Source: an uncultured Flavobacteriaceae bacterium
Lineage (GTDB): Bacteria > Bacteroidota > Bacteroidia > Flavobacteriales > Flavobacteriaceae
Direction of reading: 5' to 3'
DNA: 64,000 nt
NCBI GenBank assembly: GCA_947497145.1
Contig: CANMFQ010000012.1
Location: 91,744-155,743, forward strand
This document shows positions 9,762 through 18,443 of this stretch, piece by piece (position 1 is the first letter of the stretch; each line of letters starts with the position of its first letter). The notes beneath the pieces were generated by a model that saw nothing but the letters and a program-made list of their open reading frames with translations, did no database searches and had not been told where the DNA came from. The position numbers and the translations under genes were made by a program.

Positions 9762-10013
9762 CTATATTTTATCCTTAGTTACAACCAGAATAAAAAATAA
9801 TAAGCCTAAAGCAAAAATAAAAAAAGCTTCTCTCTTATGTTTTTTCAATTTCCTTTTATCTTTTTCAGTCAAACCATATATACCATTTAATTGAAGATCG
9901 TTCTCAACAAACATTCGATAAATAGAATCTTTACTTTCCGTTATCTTAAAAATCATTTTTATCATTAGTATTCCAATAATAGCTCCTAAAACCCAAATTA
10001 TATAATTTATCAT
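9762..10013 (-). CDS. Small two-TM hypothetical membrane protein
   Basis: 83 aa. An N-terminal hydrophobic helix (IIWVLGAIIGILMIKMIF, about 4-21) and a C-terminal one (AFFIFALGLLFFILVV, about 63-79) flank a short charged cytoplasmic or periplasmic loop. Its start overlaps the stop of the lipoprotein gene upstream by four bases (ATGA), so the two are translationally coupled. Family unknown. Confidence 0.5.
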   Translation of the reverse strand: MINYIIWVLGAIIGILMIKMIFKITESKDSIYRMFVENDLQLNGIYGLTEKDKRKLKKHKREAFFIFALGLLFFILVVTKDKI

Positions 10014-10417
10014 AATTCCAATTTAAAACACCAATACCTCATTTCAATTTTTGGTAGTAATAATTCATATCTTTCCAAATAATAATTTTTTTGTTTAAAA
10101 ATACCTTCGGCATTCAAAAACGCCTTTAAGGATAAATTATTAATACCACTATCAAATAAAATATCATCTTTGTTTGATCTAAAATTATTTAATACAACCC
10201 TTCCTTCATCCAATTCCCAAGAGCTACTATTACTAATGATTAAATCGCCAGTAGTCTTGTTGTAAACTTTATGTTCACAAAAATTCTCTTCTTTAAGAAT
10301 TAGCGTGTCTACAGTTCTTCCGAATTTTTTTGCCATGTATGTGCCGTAAAGATCGTTTTCATTTACGCAAGAAAAACACAAAAGACATAATATAATTAGA
10401 CTACCAATTCGAATCAT
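10010..10417 (-). CDS. Hypothetical lipoprotein, lipocalin-like size
   Basis: 135 aa with a lipoprotein signal (LIILCLLCFSC, Cys17). The mature part begins LYGTYMAKKFGRTVDTLIL and alternates short beta strands (HKVYNKTTGDL, SSWELDEGRVVLNNF). This resembles the small lipocalin-like lipoproteins that report or bind at the Bacteroidota envelope. No specific family can be assigned. It forms a two-gene unit with the small membrane protein downstream. Confidence 0.5.
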   Translation of the reverse strand: MIRIGSLIILCLLCFSCVNENDLYGTYMAKKFGRTVDTLILKEENFCEHKVYNKTTGDLIISNSSSWELDEGRVVLNNFRSNKDDILFDSGINNLSLKAFLNAEGIFKQKNYYLERYELLLPKIEMRYWCFKLEL

Positions 10418-10725
10418 ATCTCATATGATATAAATATTGATTTTGACTTCATTGTTTCATAGGTTCAAAAACTACGAAAACCATAACAAATACTGCTGCG
10501 GTTTTAGTTATTCACTATTGTTTCTTACTCGCATGGCTTACTGTTAACGGTACGAAGCTGCATACGCTTCGGGGAATTTGGTCATATTCCCATTGGCACC
10601 ATACGAATATTAAGTAAGACCATATATGCCGTCTGTAAACTAGTAGTACGATTTATAGAATTAGCGAGATATTAATTATCATTTCTTTTTAATTAAGCAT
10701 CATATTCAAGTTTTAATAATGCGGT
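10418..10725. other. Gene-free stretch, nothing recognised
   Basis: About 308 bp between the small lipoprotein gene and the 3' end of the Tat-type phosphoesterase gene. I see no open frame with coding character, no strong hairpin and no consensus promoter. Confidence 0.5.
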
Positions 10726-11748
10726 TCAAATCAATTTCGCATCCTTCTCTTCTAGTGGTAAAAAATCAATATCTAAGTAACCGCCACTAGCATTATCATC
10801 AGTAACTATTTGTGGTTTCCCATTAATAATTTCAATAGAATTTTGATGTATATGCCCTGAGAAAACACTTAATAGATTGGGGGCATTAAACACTGTTTTA
10901 TAAAAATCAAAGGTTGTTTGTGTATGTCCACTTTCGGGCCATTTTGGGCGTTTTTCTAATTCAAAATTAGTATCTGTAGCTGCACCCCAATTAGGATTTC
11001 CACAACCAAAGTAAATACTCTTTCCAGGAGCGTACATTGGAATATGAACCAATAAAACCAAGGGGGTTCCGCTGGCAACTTGTTCTTTAAAAAATGTCAA
11101 TTGCTCCTCATTAATTTGATAGATAGAATTATCAATTGCCAAAAATCGAACCTCTTTTATATCATAAGCCGCCATTAAAGGGTTGTTGCCTTGGTATAAT
11201 GGCAGGAGTCGTTTTTCAATCCAAGTATTACGTAAGCTGGCTAAATCTCCTTCCATACCTTCATAATGCCAATCATGATTCCCTGCCGTATAGATGAACG
11301 GAATACCCGTTTCCTTTAATTTCAATTGTACCCATTCTATAGCTGCTTCTGACGGAAAACTAAAAATATCTCCGATCAGTGCAATTACATCAGCGTGCTC
11401 CTCTTTGGCATATGTTAAAGCTTGCTCAAATGCCTCTTCTGGGTTTGTGGCTTCGCCTGTTTTAAAATGTACGGTTTCATTATAGGCTTTCGCCATTCTG
11501 CCACTGTATTGTTGATAAGGAATACCTCTTTCATCATCTTTAAACAAATGAGTATCGGCAATATGAACTACTTTTATCGGGACTTTAATTTCCTTCGCAT
11601 AAATGTTCACCTTATTTTCAACTATGGTGGCACAAACTTTAAAACCTTTTTCTGCTTCAATTTTTGTGGTTTTTGCACAAGAACTTGCCGTAAGGCCTAT
11701 ACCTGCAACGGCTGTAGAAGTTTTTTTAAAAAATGACCTGCGTTTCAT
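10726..11748 (-). CDS. Tat-exported metallophosphoesterase
   Basis: 340 aa. The N-terminus has a twin-arginine motif (KRRSFFKK) followed by TAVAGIGLTASSC, so it is probably Tat-exported and possibly lipidated at Cys24. The calcineurin-type metal motifs are DTH at 65-67 (HIADTHLF), GD at 126-127 (LIGDIFSFP), GNHD at 156-159, then VHIPMY and GHIH near the C-terminus. It hydrolyses a phosphomono- or diester in the periplasm; the substrate is unknown. It is the last gene of a probable leftward operon after sulfatase and FAH (72-bp gap), which hints at processing a modified sugar. Confidence 0.75.
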   Translation of the reverse strand: MKRRSFFKKTSTAVAGIGLTASSCAKTTKIEAEKGFKVCATIVENKVNIYAKEIKVPIKVVHIADTHLFKDDERGIPYQQYSGRMAKAYNETVHFKTGEATNPEEAFEQALTYAKEEHADVIALIGDIFSFPSEAAIEWVQLKLKETGIPFIYTAGNHDWHYEGMEGDLASLRNTWIEKRLLPLYQGNNPLMAAYDIKEVRFLAIDNSIYQINEEQLTFFKEQVASGTPLVLLVHIPMYAPGKSIYFGCGNPNWGAATDTNFELEKRPKWPESGHTQTTFDFYKTVFNAPNLLSVFSGHIHQNSIEIINGKPQIVTDDNASGGYLDIDFLPLEEKDAKLI

Positions 11749-11820
11749 AAAGTAAAAATTACGGAGTCCTCTATTATATTAGTAAGCTATATTATTACAA
11801 TTAGTACAAAAACAACAGTA

Positions 11821-12654
11821 TCACGAACCCACAAAATTGACCAAAGTACCAATACCTTCAATAGAAATACGGGTCTCATCCCCCACTGCTAGGGTAAAAT
11901 CGTCTGGTGGAATTATGCCTGTTCCTGTCATTAGAAAACAACCTTGTGGAAAATTACATTCTCGAAACAGGTAATCTACCAAATCTTGATGTTTACGTTT
12001 CATGGTGCTAAGTGCTACTTCTCCACTAAAAACGGTTGAACCATTTCTATGAATATCTAACGTAATTATAGTGCATGGGTCAATGACTTCTTTTGTTACA
12101 TAAATACAAGGTCCTAAAGCAGCGCAACCTTCATAGGTTTTTGCCTGCGGAAGGTATAAAGGATTTTCACCTTCAATACTTCTCGAACTCATATCATTAC
12201 CAACGGTATATCCCTCTATTGTACCTGCTGAACTTATCAAAAGCGTCAATTCGGGTTCCGGAACATTCCAATTAGAATCTTTTCTAATACGCACCGTTCC
12301 CAAATGACCAACACTTCGAGCTGTAGTAGATTTAAAAAACAATTCAGGGCGTTCGGCATCATAAACACGATCATAAAAAGTGCCTCCTCCGGCGTCTTTA
12401 GATTCTTCCATACGCGCCTCTTTACTCCGCATATAGGTTACCCCTGAAGCCCATATTTCTTGCGTTCCCATTGGGATATCTAAAGTATTTTTATCATCAA
12501 AATTTGTTGTTTGTTCCCAATCCTTTATTTCGTTTAGTAAAACATCATATAAATTCACTCGATTCAAAAAATGATCCCAATCAGAAATTTGCTTCTTGTA
12601 ACTAATATCGTCATGAACAATTACTGCTTCATTTGCCGTTTTATAAATTTTCAT
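11821..12654 (-). CDS. FAH-family hydrolase/dehydratase, 2-keto-3-deoxy-pentonate dehydratase-like
   Basis: 277 aa with the C-terminal fumarylacetoacetase fold from about residue 90. Visible motifs are DSNWNVPEPELTLLI (acidic metal ligands), GYTVGNDMSSRSIEGENPLY and YEGCAALGPC. The combination NVPEPEL + GND-SSR-IEGENPLYLPQAK is, as I recall it, typical of 2-keto-3-deoxy-D-arabinonate dehydratases rather than true fumarylacetoacetases. Such an enzyme turns a 2-keto-3-deoxy-pentonate into alpha-ketoglutarate semialdehyde, the substrate of the dehydrogenase encoded at 21185-22768. It lies 51 bp after the sulfatase gene, so cotranscription is likely. The substrate assignment is inference. Confidence 0.65.
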   Translation of the reverse strand: MKIYKTANEAVIVHDDISYKKQISDWDHFLNRVNLYDVLLNEIKDWEQTTNFDDKNTLDIPMGTQEIWASGVTYMRSKEARMEESKDAGGGTFYDRVYDAERPELFFKSTTARSVGHLGTVRIRKDSNWNVPEPELTLLISSAGTIEGYTVGNDMSSRSIEGENPLYLPQAKTYEGCAALGPCIYVTKEVIDPCTIITLDIHRNGSTVFSGEVALSTMKRKHQDLVDYLFRECNFPQGCFLMTGTGIIPPDDFTLAVGDETRISIEGIGTLVNFVGS

Positions 12655-12705
12655 TCGCTATACTATTTGTAACTATTGCTTAGGTAGCAACCTACCTCTT
12701 AAATT

Positions 12706-14277
12706 CTAAAATTCTGTTGCCAAAATAGCTTGCATCACGTCGTACCGTTGATCCAAATCGTTGTATTTCTTTCGCTCTTTCACTAGGGCTAGTTTCATTT
12801 CTCTTATTATACTAGCATATTTGTCATCAGCAATAGCATTATGCATTTCTTTGGGGTCTTCTTCCAAATCATAAAATTCCCATGCAGGGGCTGTAGTTTC
12901 TTTTGAGGTGCCTTTTTTACCCAAATCTTGACCGTAAAAAAATGCCAGTTTGTACCGTTCATTACGAATACCAAAATGAGCAGGTCGATTGGGGTGATGT
13001 AACCAATACCGATAATAGAGTTGTTTACGCCAACTGCTAGGTGTATTTCCTTTTAAATTTTCTCTAAAGCTTTCACCTTGAATATAATCGGGTTTTTTTA
13101 TACCTGCATAATCGGCGAGTAAGGCAGCAAAATCAATATTTAGAATAATATCATCAATACGTTTTCCACCCTGTATTTCTTTAGGATATCGAATAACAAA
13201 AGGCATCCGTAGTGACTCCTCATAAATCATACGCTTGTCAAAAAAACCATGCTCCCCTAGAAAATAACCCTGATCGGCGGTGTAAATAACAATCGTATTA
13301 TCAGCAATACCAGCTGTTTCTAAATAATCTAAAAGCTTACCAATATTGTCATCAATAGCGGCACCACAGCGCATAAAATCTTTGACCAATTTTTGATAGA
13401 TTTTTTTTCGCTTTTGCACCGAATCTAAACCGGTTAGCGGATACGGTAGCCCTGGGTAGGTAGTCCACCAATTATCAGGATCTCTTGTAGCATTATCCCA
13501 TCGTTGGCCTAAGTTTTCAAGTTTTTGCCCTACAAAGGTTCTGCCTGTTGTTTCGGGACCAAAATCATAAAGCGAAGCTGGTTCAGGAATATGTTCGTCT
13601 TTATACAGTTTTTCAAATCGCTTTGGGTAATCAAAAGGTTCGTGGGTTGCTTTAAAATTACAAAACATCAAAAAAGGCTTGTTAACATCGCGTTCTTTTA
13701 AATGTTTAATGGTTAAATCTGTAATAACATCTGTTGAAAACCCTTTGTATTCCGTACCTTTTTCTGCATCATAACCATCACGCCAATTGGCGTTGGTTTT
13801 TAAAATAGGATCCCAATACCTACCCTGCCCTGGCAATACATTAAAATAATCAAAACCTTCAGGTTTTCCTACCAAATGCCATTTACCAATAATAGCCGTT
13901 TGATAACCGTTTTCACCAAAGGTTTTTGCGATATTTGGATGTCCTTTTGGTAGCGGCTCTGAGAGGGTATACACCTGATTTACATGACTGTATTGCCCAG
14001 TAAGAATGCTGCCTCTACTCGGTGTACATATACTATTGGTACAAAAGGCATTGTTCAACACAACCCCTTCATTTGCCAAGCGTTTTATATTGGCATTCTT
14101 TACATAATCAGCTAGTACCCCTCCATAAATACCCCAAGCTTGTGAAGTGTGATCATCTGATAAAATAAAGAGAATATTGGGCTTTTCAGTATTCGATGTG
14201 TTTTTTTGTGCTATCGAAACATGCGAAACAAATACGATAAAAACATATACGAACAGATACTTTGTAGCAATGGACAT
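12706..14277 (-). CDS. Formylglycine-dependent sulfatase (S1 family)
   Basis: 523 aa with a signal peptide (about residues 1-23). The mature part opens KPNILFILSDDHTSQAWG, with the two metal Asp at 41-42. The sulfatase signature C84-T-P-S-R88 predicts conversion of C84 to formylglycine by an FGE or anSME encoded elsewhere. GKWHLVGKPEGFD and VLPGQGRYWDP resemble the glycan sulfatases that take 6-O-sulfated hexosamine (S1_11-like); that subfamily call is from memory and tentative. YTADQGYFLGEHG carries the second metal site. It acts in the periplasm on a sulfated glycan and heads the operon with the FAH and phosphoesterase genes. Confidence 0.85.
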   Translation of the reverse strand: MSIATKYLFVYVFIVFVSHVSIAQKNTSNTEKPNILFILSDDHTSQAWGIYGGVLADYVKNANIKRLANEGVVLNNAFCTNSICTPSRGSILTGQYSHVNQVYTLSEPLPKGHPNIAKTFGENGYQTAIIGKWHLVGKPEGFDYFNVLPGQGRYWDPILKTNANWRDGYDAEKGTEYKGFSTDVITDLTIKHLKERDVNKPFLMFCNFKATHEPFDYPKRFEKLYKDEHIPEPASLYDFGPETTGRTFVGQKLENLGQRWDNATRDPDNWWTTYPGLPYPLTGLDSVQKRKKIYQKLVKDFMRCGAAIDDNIGKLLDYLETAGIADNTIVIYTADQGYFLGEHGFFDKRMIYEESLRMPFVIRYPKEIQGGKRIDDIILNIDFAALLADYAGIKKPDYIQGESFRENLKGNTPSSWRKQLYYRYWLHHPNRPAHFGIRNERYKLAFFYGQDLGKKGTSKETTAPAWEFYDLEEDPKEMHNAIADDKYASIIREMKLALVKERKKYNDLDQRYDVMQAILATEF

Positions 14278-14535
14278 ATTTTGGTGATTTAATTTAAGCT
14301 GTTACCTAGGTTAAAATTTTTAACCCAACATCAAGATTTAACGCAAACAAGATAACAAAGAAATCTATACCAAACCATCGTTTTTTTGTTATACTCCTAC
14401 CCCTTTTTCATCTGCATTTAAGTATTAACAAATTGATACAGAACAAAAAAGGAGGTTATTCACCTAGTAAGTGTTTATTTTTTATAATAAATTTAGTAGC
14501 TTGTAGTTTATATCAAACCTATAAACAACATTTAC

Positions 14536-15243
14536 ATGGAAAATTCACAACTTTCAACAGCTCCAATGGTAAGTCAGCTTACTGATGAAGCCCGTGTCAC
14601 CTTTTACAAAAAAACCTATACGCACCTTGCTGGCGCAGTACTCTTATTTGTGTTGGTTGAAACGCTTTTCTTTCAAGTCGATTTCATTGTCAATTTTGCC
14701 TTATCACTTACAGGCGGTTTCAGTTGGCTATTACTTTTAGGCGGTTTTATGCTAGTGACCAATTATGCCGAAAAAATGGCCATTAAAAGTACTGATACCA
14801 ATATGCATTATGCAGGGCTTATACTCTATGTGGTAGCCGAAGCTTTTATTTTTATACCACTTATTTTCATAGCTATGGCGGTAGCAGAAGATGGTAATTT
14901 TAGCATTTTGAACCAGGCTGCTATTTTAACCTTATCATTATTTACAGGACTTTCAGCCATTGTTTTTATGACTAAAAAAGATTTCTCATTCTTAAAGTCG
15001 GCGCTTACCATAGGCTTTTTTATTGCCATAGGATTAATAGTTGCAGGAACCATATTTGGCTTTAATCTTGGACTTTGGTTTAGTGCTGGTATGATTGTTT
15101 TAGCATCGGGTTCAATCTTATACCAAACCTCTAACATGATTCATAAATACCAAGAAAATCAATATGTAGCCGCCTCTTTGGGGCTATTTGCTTCTTTAAT
15201 GTTACTTTTTTGGTATATTTTGAGCATACTTTCTAACGATTAG
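14536..15243 (+). CDS. Bax inhibitor-1/YccA family membrane protein
   Basis: 235 aa with seven hydrophobic helices. It begins with a short polar N-terminus (QLTDEARVTFYKKTYTHLAG), the typical UPF0005/BI-1 entry. Helices end in the conserved region SAGMIVLASGSILYQTSNMI, which carries the family's polar residues near the C-terminal pore. BI-1 proteins are pH-sensitive calcium-leak channels or membrane stress modulators. In bacteria the physiological role is mostly unknown. Single gene, followed by a strong terminator. Confidence 0.85.
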   Translation: MENSQLSTAPMVSQLTDEARVTFYKKTYTHLAGAVLLFVLVETLFFQVDFIVNFALSLTGGFSWLLLLGGFMLVTNYAEKMAIKSTDTNMHYAGLILYVVAEAFIFIPLIFIAMAVAEDGNFSILNQAAILTLSLFTGLSAIVFMTKKDFSFLKSALTIGFFIAIGLIVAGTIFGFNLGLWFSAGMIVLASGSILYQTSNMIHKYQENQYVAASLGLFASLMLLFWYILSILSND

Positions 15244-15268
15244 TGGCATACAAAACGTAAACAAAATT

Positions 15269-15305
15269 AAAAAGCACTAACACCTTGGTTGGTGCTTTTT
15301 CTTTT
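15269..15305 (+). terminator. Rho-independent terminator after the BI-1 gene
   Basis: AAGCACTAAC and GTTGGTGCTT pair over 10 bp (one G-T) around a six-base loop and run into a T-rich tract. The next gene on the same strand starts at 15331, just after it. Confidence 0.75.
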
Positions 15306-15330
15306 ATCTTTATACGCAAAACACATCACT

Positions 15331-15765
15331 ATGAAAAAAGCACTGCCTATTGTATTATTATTTTTAGTTTTTTCATGTAAAACCACAAAGCCCACTGCTA
15401 TGGATGATGTTGCGGAAATACGTAATATCCTCAACCAACAGCAAGAAGCTTGGTCTAATAATGACATGGAAGGATTTATGGGTGGCTACTGGCAATCAGA
15501 TAAACTCACCTATTATAGTGGAGGTAAAATCACTAAAGGCTGGCATACTACCTTAGCAAATTACAAAAGAAAATATCCCTCAAAAAAAGAAACGGGAAAA
15601 CTTAATTTTGAAATTGCCGATATTACCAAAATAAACAAAGATGCGTATTGGGTAATGGGTAGTTATTTTTTAACTAGAGACGCTGGGAATGCGAACGGTA
15701 CTTTTATGATTATTTTTAAACGCATTAATGGGAAATGGAAGATTATTGGCGATTCTTCGTGTTAA
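15331..15765 (+). CDS. SnoaL/DUF4440-like lipoprotein
   Basis: 144 aa from the ATG at 15331; the frame extends upstream to 15289, but a lipoprotein signal (KKALPIVLLFLVFSC, Cys16) starts here. The mature part has an NTF2-like cone: an initial helix IRNILNQQQEAWSNNDMEGFM, then GYW, TYYSGGKITKGW, and a closing strand pair MIIFKRINGKWKIIGDSS. Members may be ketosteroid-isomerase-like enzymes or ligand-binding proteins; nothing here names a ligand. It converges with the catabolic operon, with only 9 bp between the 3' ends. Confidence 0.65.
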   Translation: MKKALPIVLLFLVFSCKTTKPTAMDDVAEIRNILNQQQEAWSNNDMEGFMGGYWQSDKLTYYSGGKITKGWHTTLANYKRKYPSKKETGKLNFEIADITKINKDAYWVMGSYFLTRDAGNANGTFMIIFKRINGKWKIIGDSSC

Positions 15766-15774
15766 CCCATTAAT

Positions 15775-17025
15775 TCAAAATTTTCTGTCGGGGTGAAAGG
15801 GCGTAATTTCCATGGTCGTTTTTTTGTTATCAATAACCTCAGCGACCAATTTCCCCGTTGCAGGCCCTAGGCTCCATCCCATCATCGCATGACCTGTAGC
15901 AAAAGTAAGGTTAGCATAACGCGCTGACCTACCTATATAAGGAAGCCCATCAGGAGAAACTGGGCGCATACCTGTTTTTGCAGCAGCCATTTCATCAACA
16001 GTAATATCTAAATCAGGATAAAAACGTTTTGCTCCATTTGCTATTGCTGCTACACGTTCTTTTCGAATATAATCATTAATACCTGAAAACTCCATAGTAC
16101 CTGCAAAACGAGTAAAACCCTTCATGGGAGTCACCGCCATTTTTGCCTCCATTAAAATTGCTGGCATGCTTATGCCCGTTGGTCGAGATACATTAATACG
16201 GTATCCTTTTCCTGCCTGAATGGGCAGTTTTATCTCCAGCTTTTTAGACAAATTGCCACTCCAAGAACCTGCTGCCAAAACTACCTCATCTGGCGTATAG
16301 GTTGCTTTTGTTGTAGCTACCGTTGTAATAACACCCTTATTAACCGTTAAATCTAAAACTTCTTCGTTGGCTTTCAACACCACGCCTACCTTTTTTAAAT
16401 AAGCTATCATTTTGGGCATCATCTCAGAAGGCGTCATATGACAATCACATTTATAATGAATTGCCCCTAGTGCATCTATTCTAATAATGGGCTCTAGTTC
16501 ATCAAGCTGTGCTTTATTCAGCTCGCTCACTTCCAAGCCCAAAAAACCAGCCTTTTGCGCAACTTCCATTTCATGTTCATAAGATGCCTGTGTTTGATAA
16601 AGCATCAACAGCCCCTTTCTTTCTAAATGAAAATCACCCAAATCACCTGAAGCCTTCATATCCTCATAAAGTGTTCTACTTAAGATATTAATATCTTTAA
16701 TAACCGGAATTGCCTTTGCCACCTTTGCCTTGGTTGATGATTTATGAAAATACCATGACCATTTCAAAAAATCAATATCCAACCGAGGTTTCATATAAAA
16801 CGGACTAGCCGAATTAAACATCATCTTTAATCCCTGTGTTATCATACCAGGGGACGCCAATGGAATAATATGACTTGGCGTAATATAACCCGCATTAACA
16901 AATGAGGCTCCTGAAGTATAATCTGATTTATCAATCACCGTAACTTGGTGCCCTTCTTTCTGTAAATAATAGGCGGTACTTAAACCTACAATACCTCCTC
17001 CAATGATCACAATTTGCTTTCCCAT
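15775..17025 (-). CDS. FAD-dependent D-amino acid dehydrogenase, probable cis-4-hydroxy-D-proline dehydrogenase
   Basis: 416 aa DadA-type oxidoreductase. The FAD Rossmann motif is IVIIGGGIVGLSTAYYL (G9-x-G-x-x-G) followed by the ribose-binding Asp in VIDKSD. The substrate domain ends in TGMRPVSPDGLPYIGRS and ATGHAMMGWSLGPATGKLVAE, both conserved in DadA and in D-hydroxyproline dehydrogenases. In this cluster it most probably oxidises cis-4-hydroxy-D-proline to 1-pyrroline-4-hydroxy-2-carboxylate, passing electrons to the respiratory chain. Its start is 7 bp after the GH88 stop, so the two are cotranscribed. The specific substrate is inferred from neighbours. Confidence 0.8.
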   Translation of the reverse strand: MGKQIVIIGGGIVGLSTAYYLQKEGHQVTVIDKSDYTSGASFVNAGYITPSHIIPLASPGMITQGLKMMFNSASPFYMKPRLDIDFLKWSWYFHKSSTKAKVAKAIPVIKDINILSRTLYEDMKASGDLGDFHLERKGLLMLYQTQASYEHEMEVAQKAGFLGLEVSELNKAQLDELEPIIRIDALGAIHYKCDCHMTPSEMMPKMIAYLKKVGVVLKANEEVLDLTVNKGVITTVATTKATYTPDEVVLAAGSWSGNLSKKLEIKLPIQAGKGYRINVSRPTGISMPAILMEAKMAVTPMKGFTRFAGTMEFSGINDYIRKERVAAIANGAKRFYPDLDITVDEMAAAKTGMRPVSPDGLPYIGRSARYANLTFATGHAMMGWSLGPATGKLVAEVIDNKKTTMEITPFHPDRKF

Positions 17026-17032
17026 ACTATTA

Positions 17033-18226
17033 CTATTTACCCATGTTTTCTTTGCGCATTAAAGCCTCAATGAAATAATAATCGGCGTAATTTAAAGGCA
17101 CATCAATCTCTGAATTATGGGGAATACTACCCACAGAATGTTTTAGAAGTAGCCCTTCATTAGTACCCACCTCTGCTAAATAATTATCACTACTTAAGGT
17201 TGCTAGCATTTTATCTGCTAAACTCTGATAAGCTGCTTTTTTTGTATCAGTTGAAAACGTACTTAGCTCGTATAGGGCTGAAGCCGCAATGGCGGCTGCA
17301 GAAGCATCTCTTTTTGTATCTGGTGTAATAGGTGCATCATAATCCCAATACGGTATCTTATCATCAGGTAAATTTGGATGATTCATTATAAAATCGGCTA
17401 TTTTTTGAGCCTGTTCTAAATATATTTTATTGCCAGTTTCACGAAACATCACGGTATAACCATACAAACCCCATGATTGCCCTCTTGACCATGCAGATGC
17501 ATCAGCATAACCTTGCGCCGTATTTCGTTGTAAAACCTCACCTGTTTCTTTATCGTAATCTAAAACATGAAACGAACTATTATCTGCTCGAAAGTGATTT
17601 TTCATAGTTGTATTCGCATGAGTAACCGCTATATCATAAAAAGTAGAATCACCCGATATTTTTGTCGCTTCAAATAGTAATTCTAAATTCATCATATTAT
17701 CAATAATCACAGGACATTGCCATCTTTTATTAGCTTCCCAAGATTGCAGTACTCCTGCCTTAGGTCTAAAGCGTGCTGAGAGCGATTTAGCTGTTTGTAC
17801 GATAACCTTTTCATACGATTTAGATTTCATGTATTTTAAGCCATTACCATAACTGCAGCCTATCATAAAACCCACATCGTGATTGCCTTCCCAATACTGG
17901 ATAGTATCGAGTTTTTCGGTATATCGAATTGCCCGTTCTTTCCACTTCTCGTCTTTAGATATTCCGTAAATATACCAAAGCGAGCTAGGGTAAAAACCAC
18001 TGGTCCATTCGTAAATATCTACCAATCGTAATTTGTCATCGGTAATACTCTTGGGCATTAACTTTGGTGTAGCTATATGCGGTAGTGCTTTTTTAAACAA
18101 TACCTCATGTTGCGCAACTACATGCTCTAAAACAGATTGCGGTTTGTTTTCTTCCGTTTTTTTTGGTGTCTCTTTGCAACAAAAAAGAAAACTTAAAACA
18201 AGTGCAGCTAGTGTGAAATTTTTCAT
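17033..18226 (-). CDS. GH88 unsaturated glucuronyl hydrolase lipoprotein
   Basis: 397 aa with a lipoprotein signal (LAALVLSFLFCC, Cys16/17). The (alpha/alpha)6 barrel shows the family pattern: WTSGFYPSSLWYIY, NHDVGF with putative catalytic Asp117, IIDNMMNLELLF with putative catalytic Asp176, and ASAWSRGQSWGLYGY. The Asp-Asp spacing is close to that of known UGLs. It removes 4,5-unsaturated uronic acids from the non-reducing end of oligosaccharides produced by polysaccharide lyases. Placement between the hydroxyproline epimerase and dehydrogenase genes is unusual. No lyase gene is in the window. Confidence 0.9.
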   Translation of the reverse strand: MKNFTLAALVLSFLFCCKETPKKTEENKPQSVLEHVVAQHEVLFKKALPHIATPKLMPKSITDDKLRLVDIYEWTSGFYPSSLWYIYGISKDEKWKERAIRYTEKLDTIQYWEGNHDVGFMIGCSYGNGLKYMKSKSYEKVIVQTAKSLSARFRPKAGVLQSWEANKRWQCPVIIDNMMNLELLFEATKISGDSTFYDIAVTHANTTMKNHFRADNSSFHVLDYDKETGEVLQRNTAQGYADASAWSRGQSWGLYGYTVMFRETGNKIYLEQAQKIADFIMNHPNLPDDKIPYWDYDAPITPDTKRDASAAAIAASALYELSTFSTDTKKAAYQSLADKMLATLSSDNYLAEVGTNEGLLLKHSVGSIPHNSEIDVPLNYADYYFIEALMRKENMGK

Positions 18227-18443
18227 TGTATTTTCTATTATTCAGAATTATTCATTAAAACTCATCATGATATCGTAGCGTGTTCTAAAATTAGGTGTTT
18301 TATTCATTGCAACATAGCCCTACTGTAATAAAAACCTGCAAAGCGATTAGTTTTGAAACACTAATTGATTATTAAGGATTATAACTCTCTAGGCTAAATA
18401 ATTTGAGCTATCACTCTTTATTAAATAGTAAACAATTAACAAT

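Noticed and set aside
10720..10735. GGTTCAAATC string resembling a tRNA T-loop
   Set aside because: No acceptor stem, anticodon arm or D-loop around it, and it runs into the end of a coding gene.
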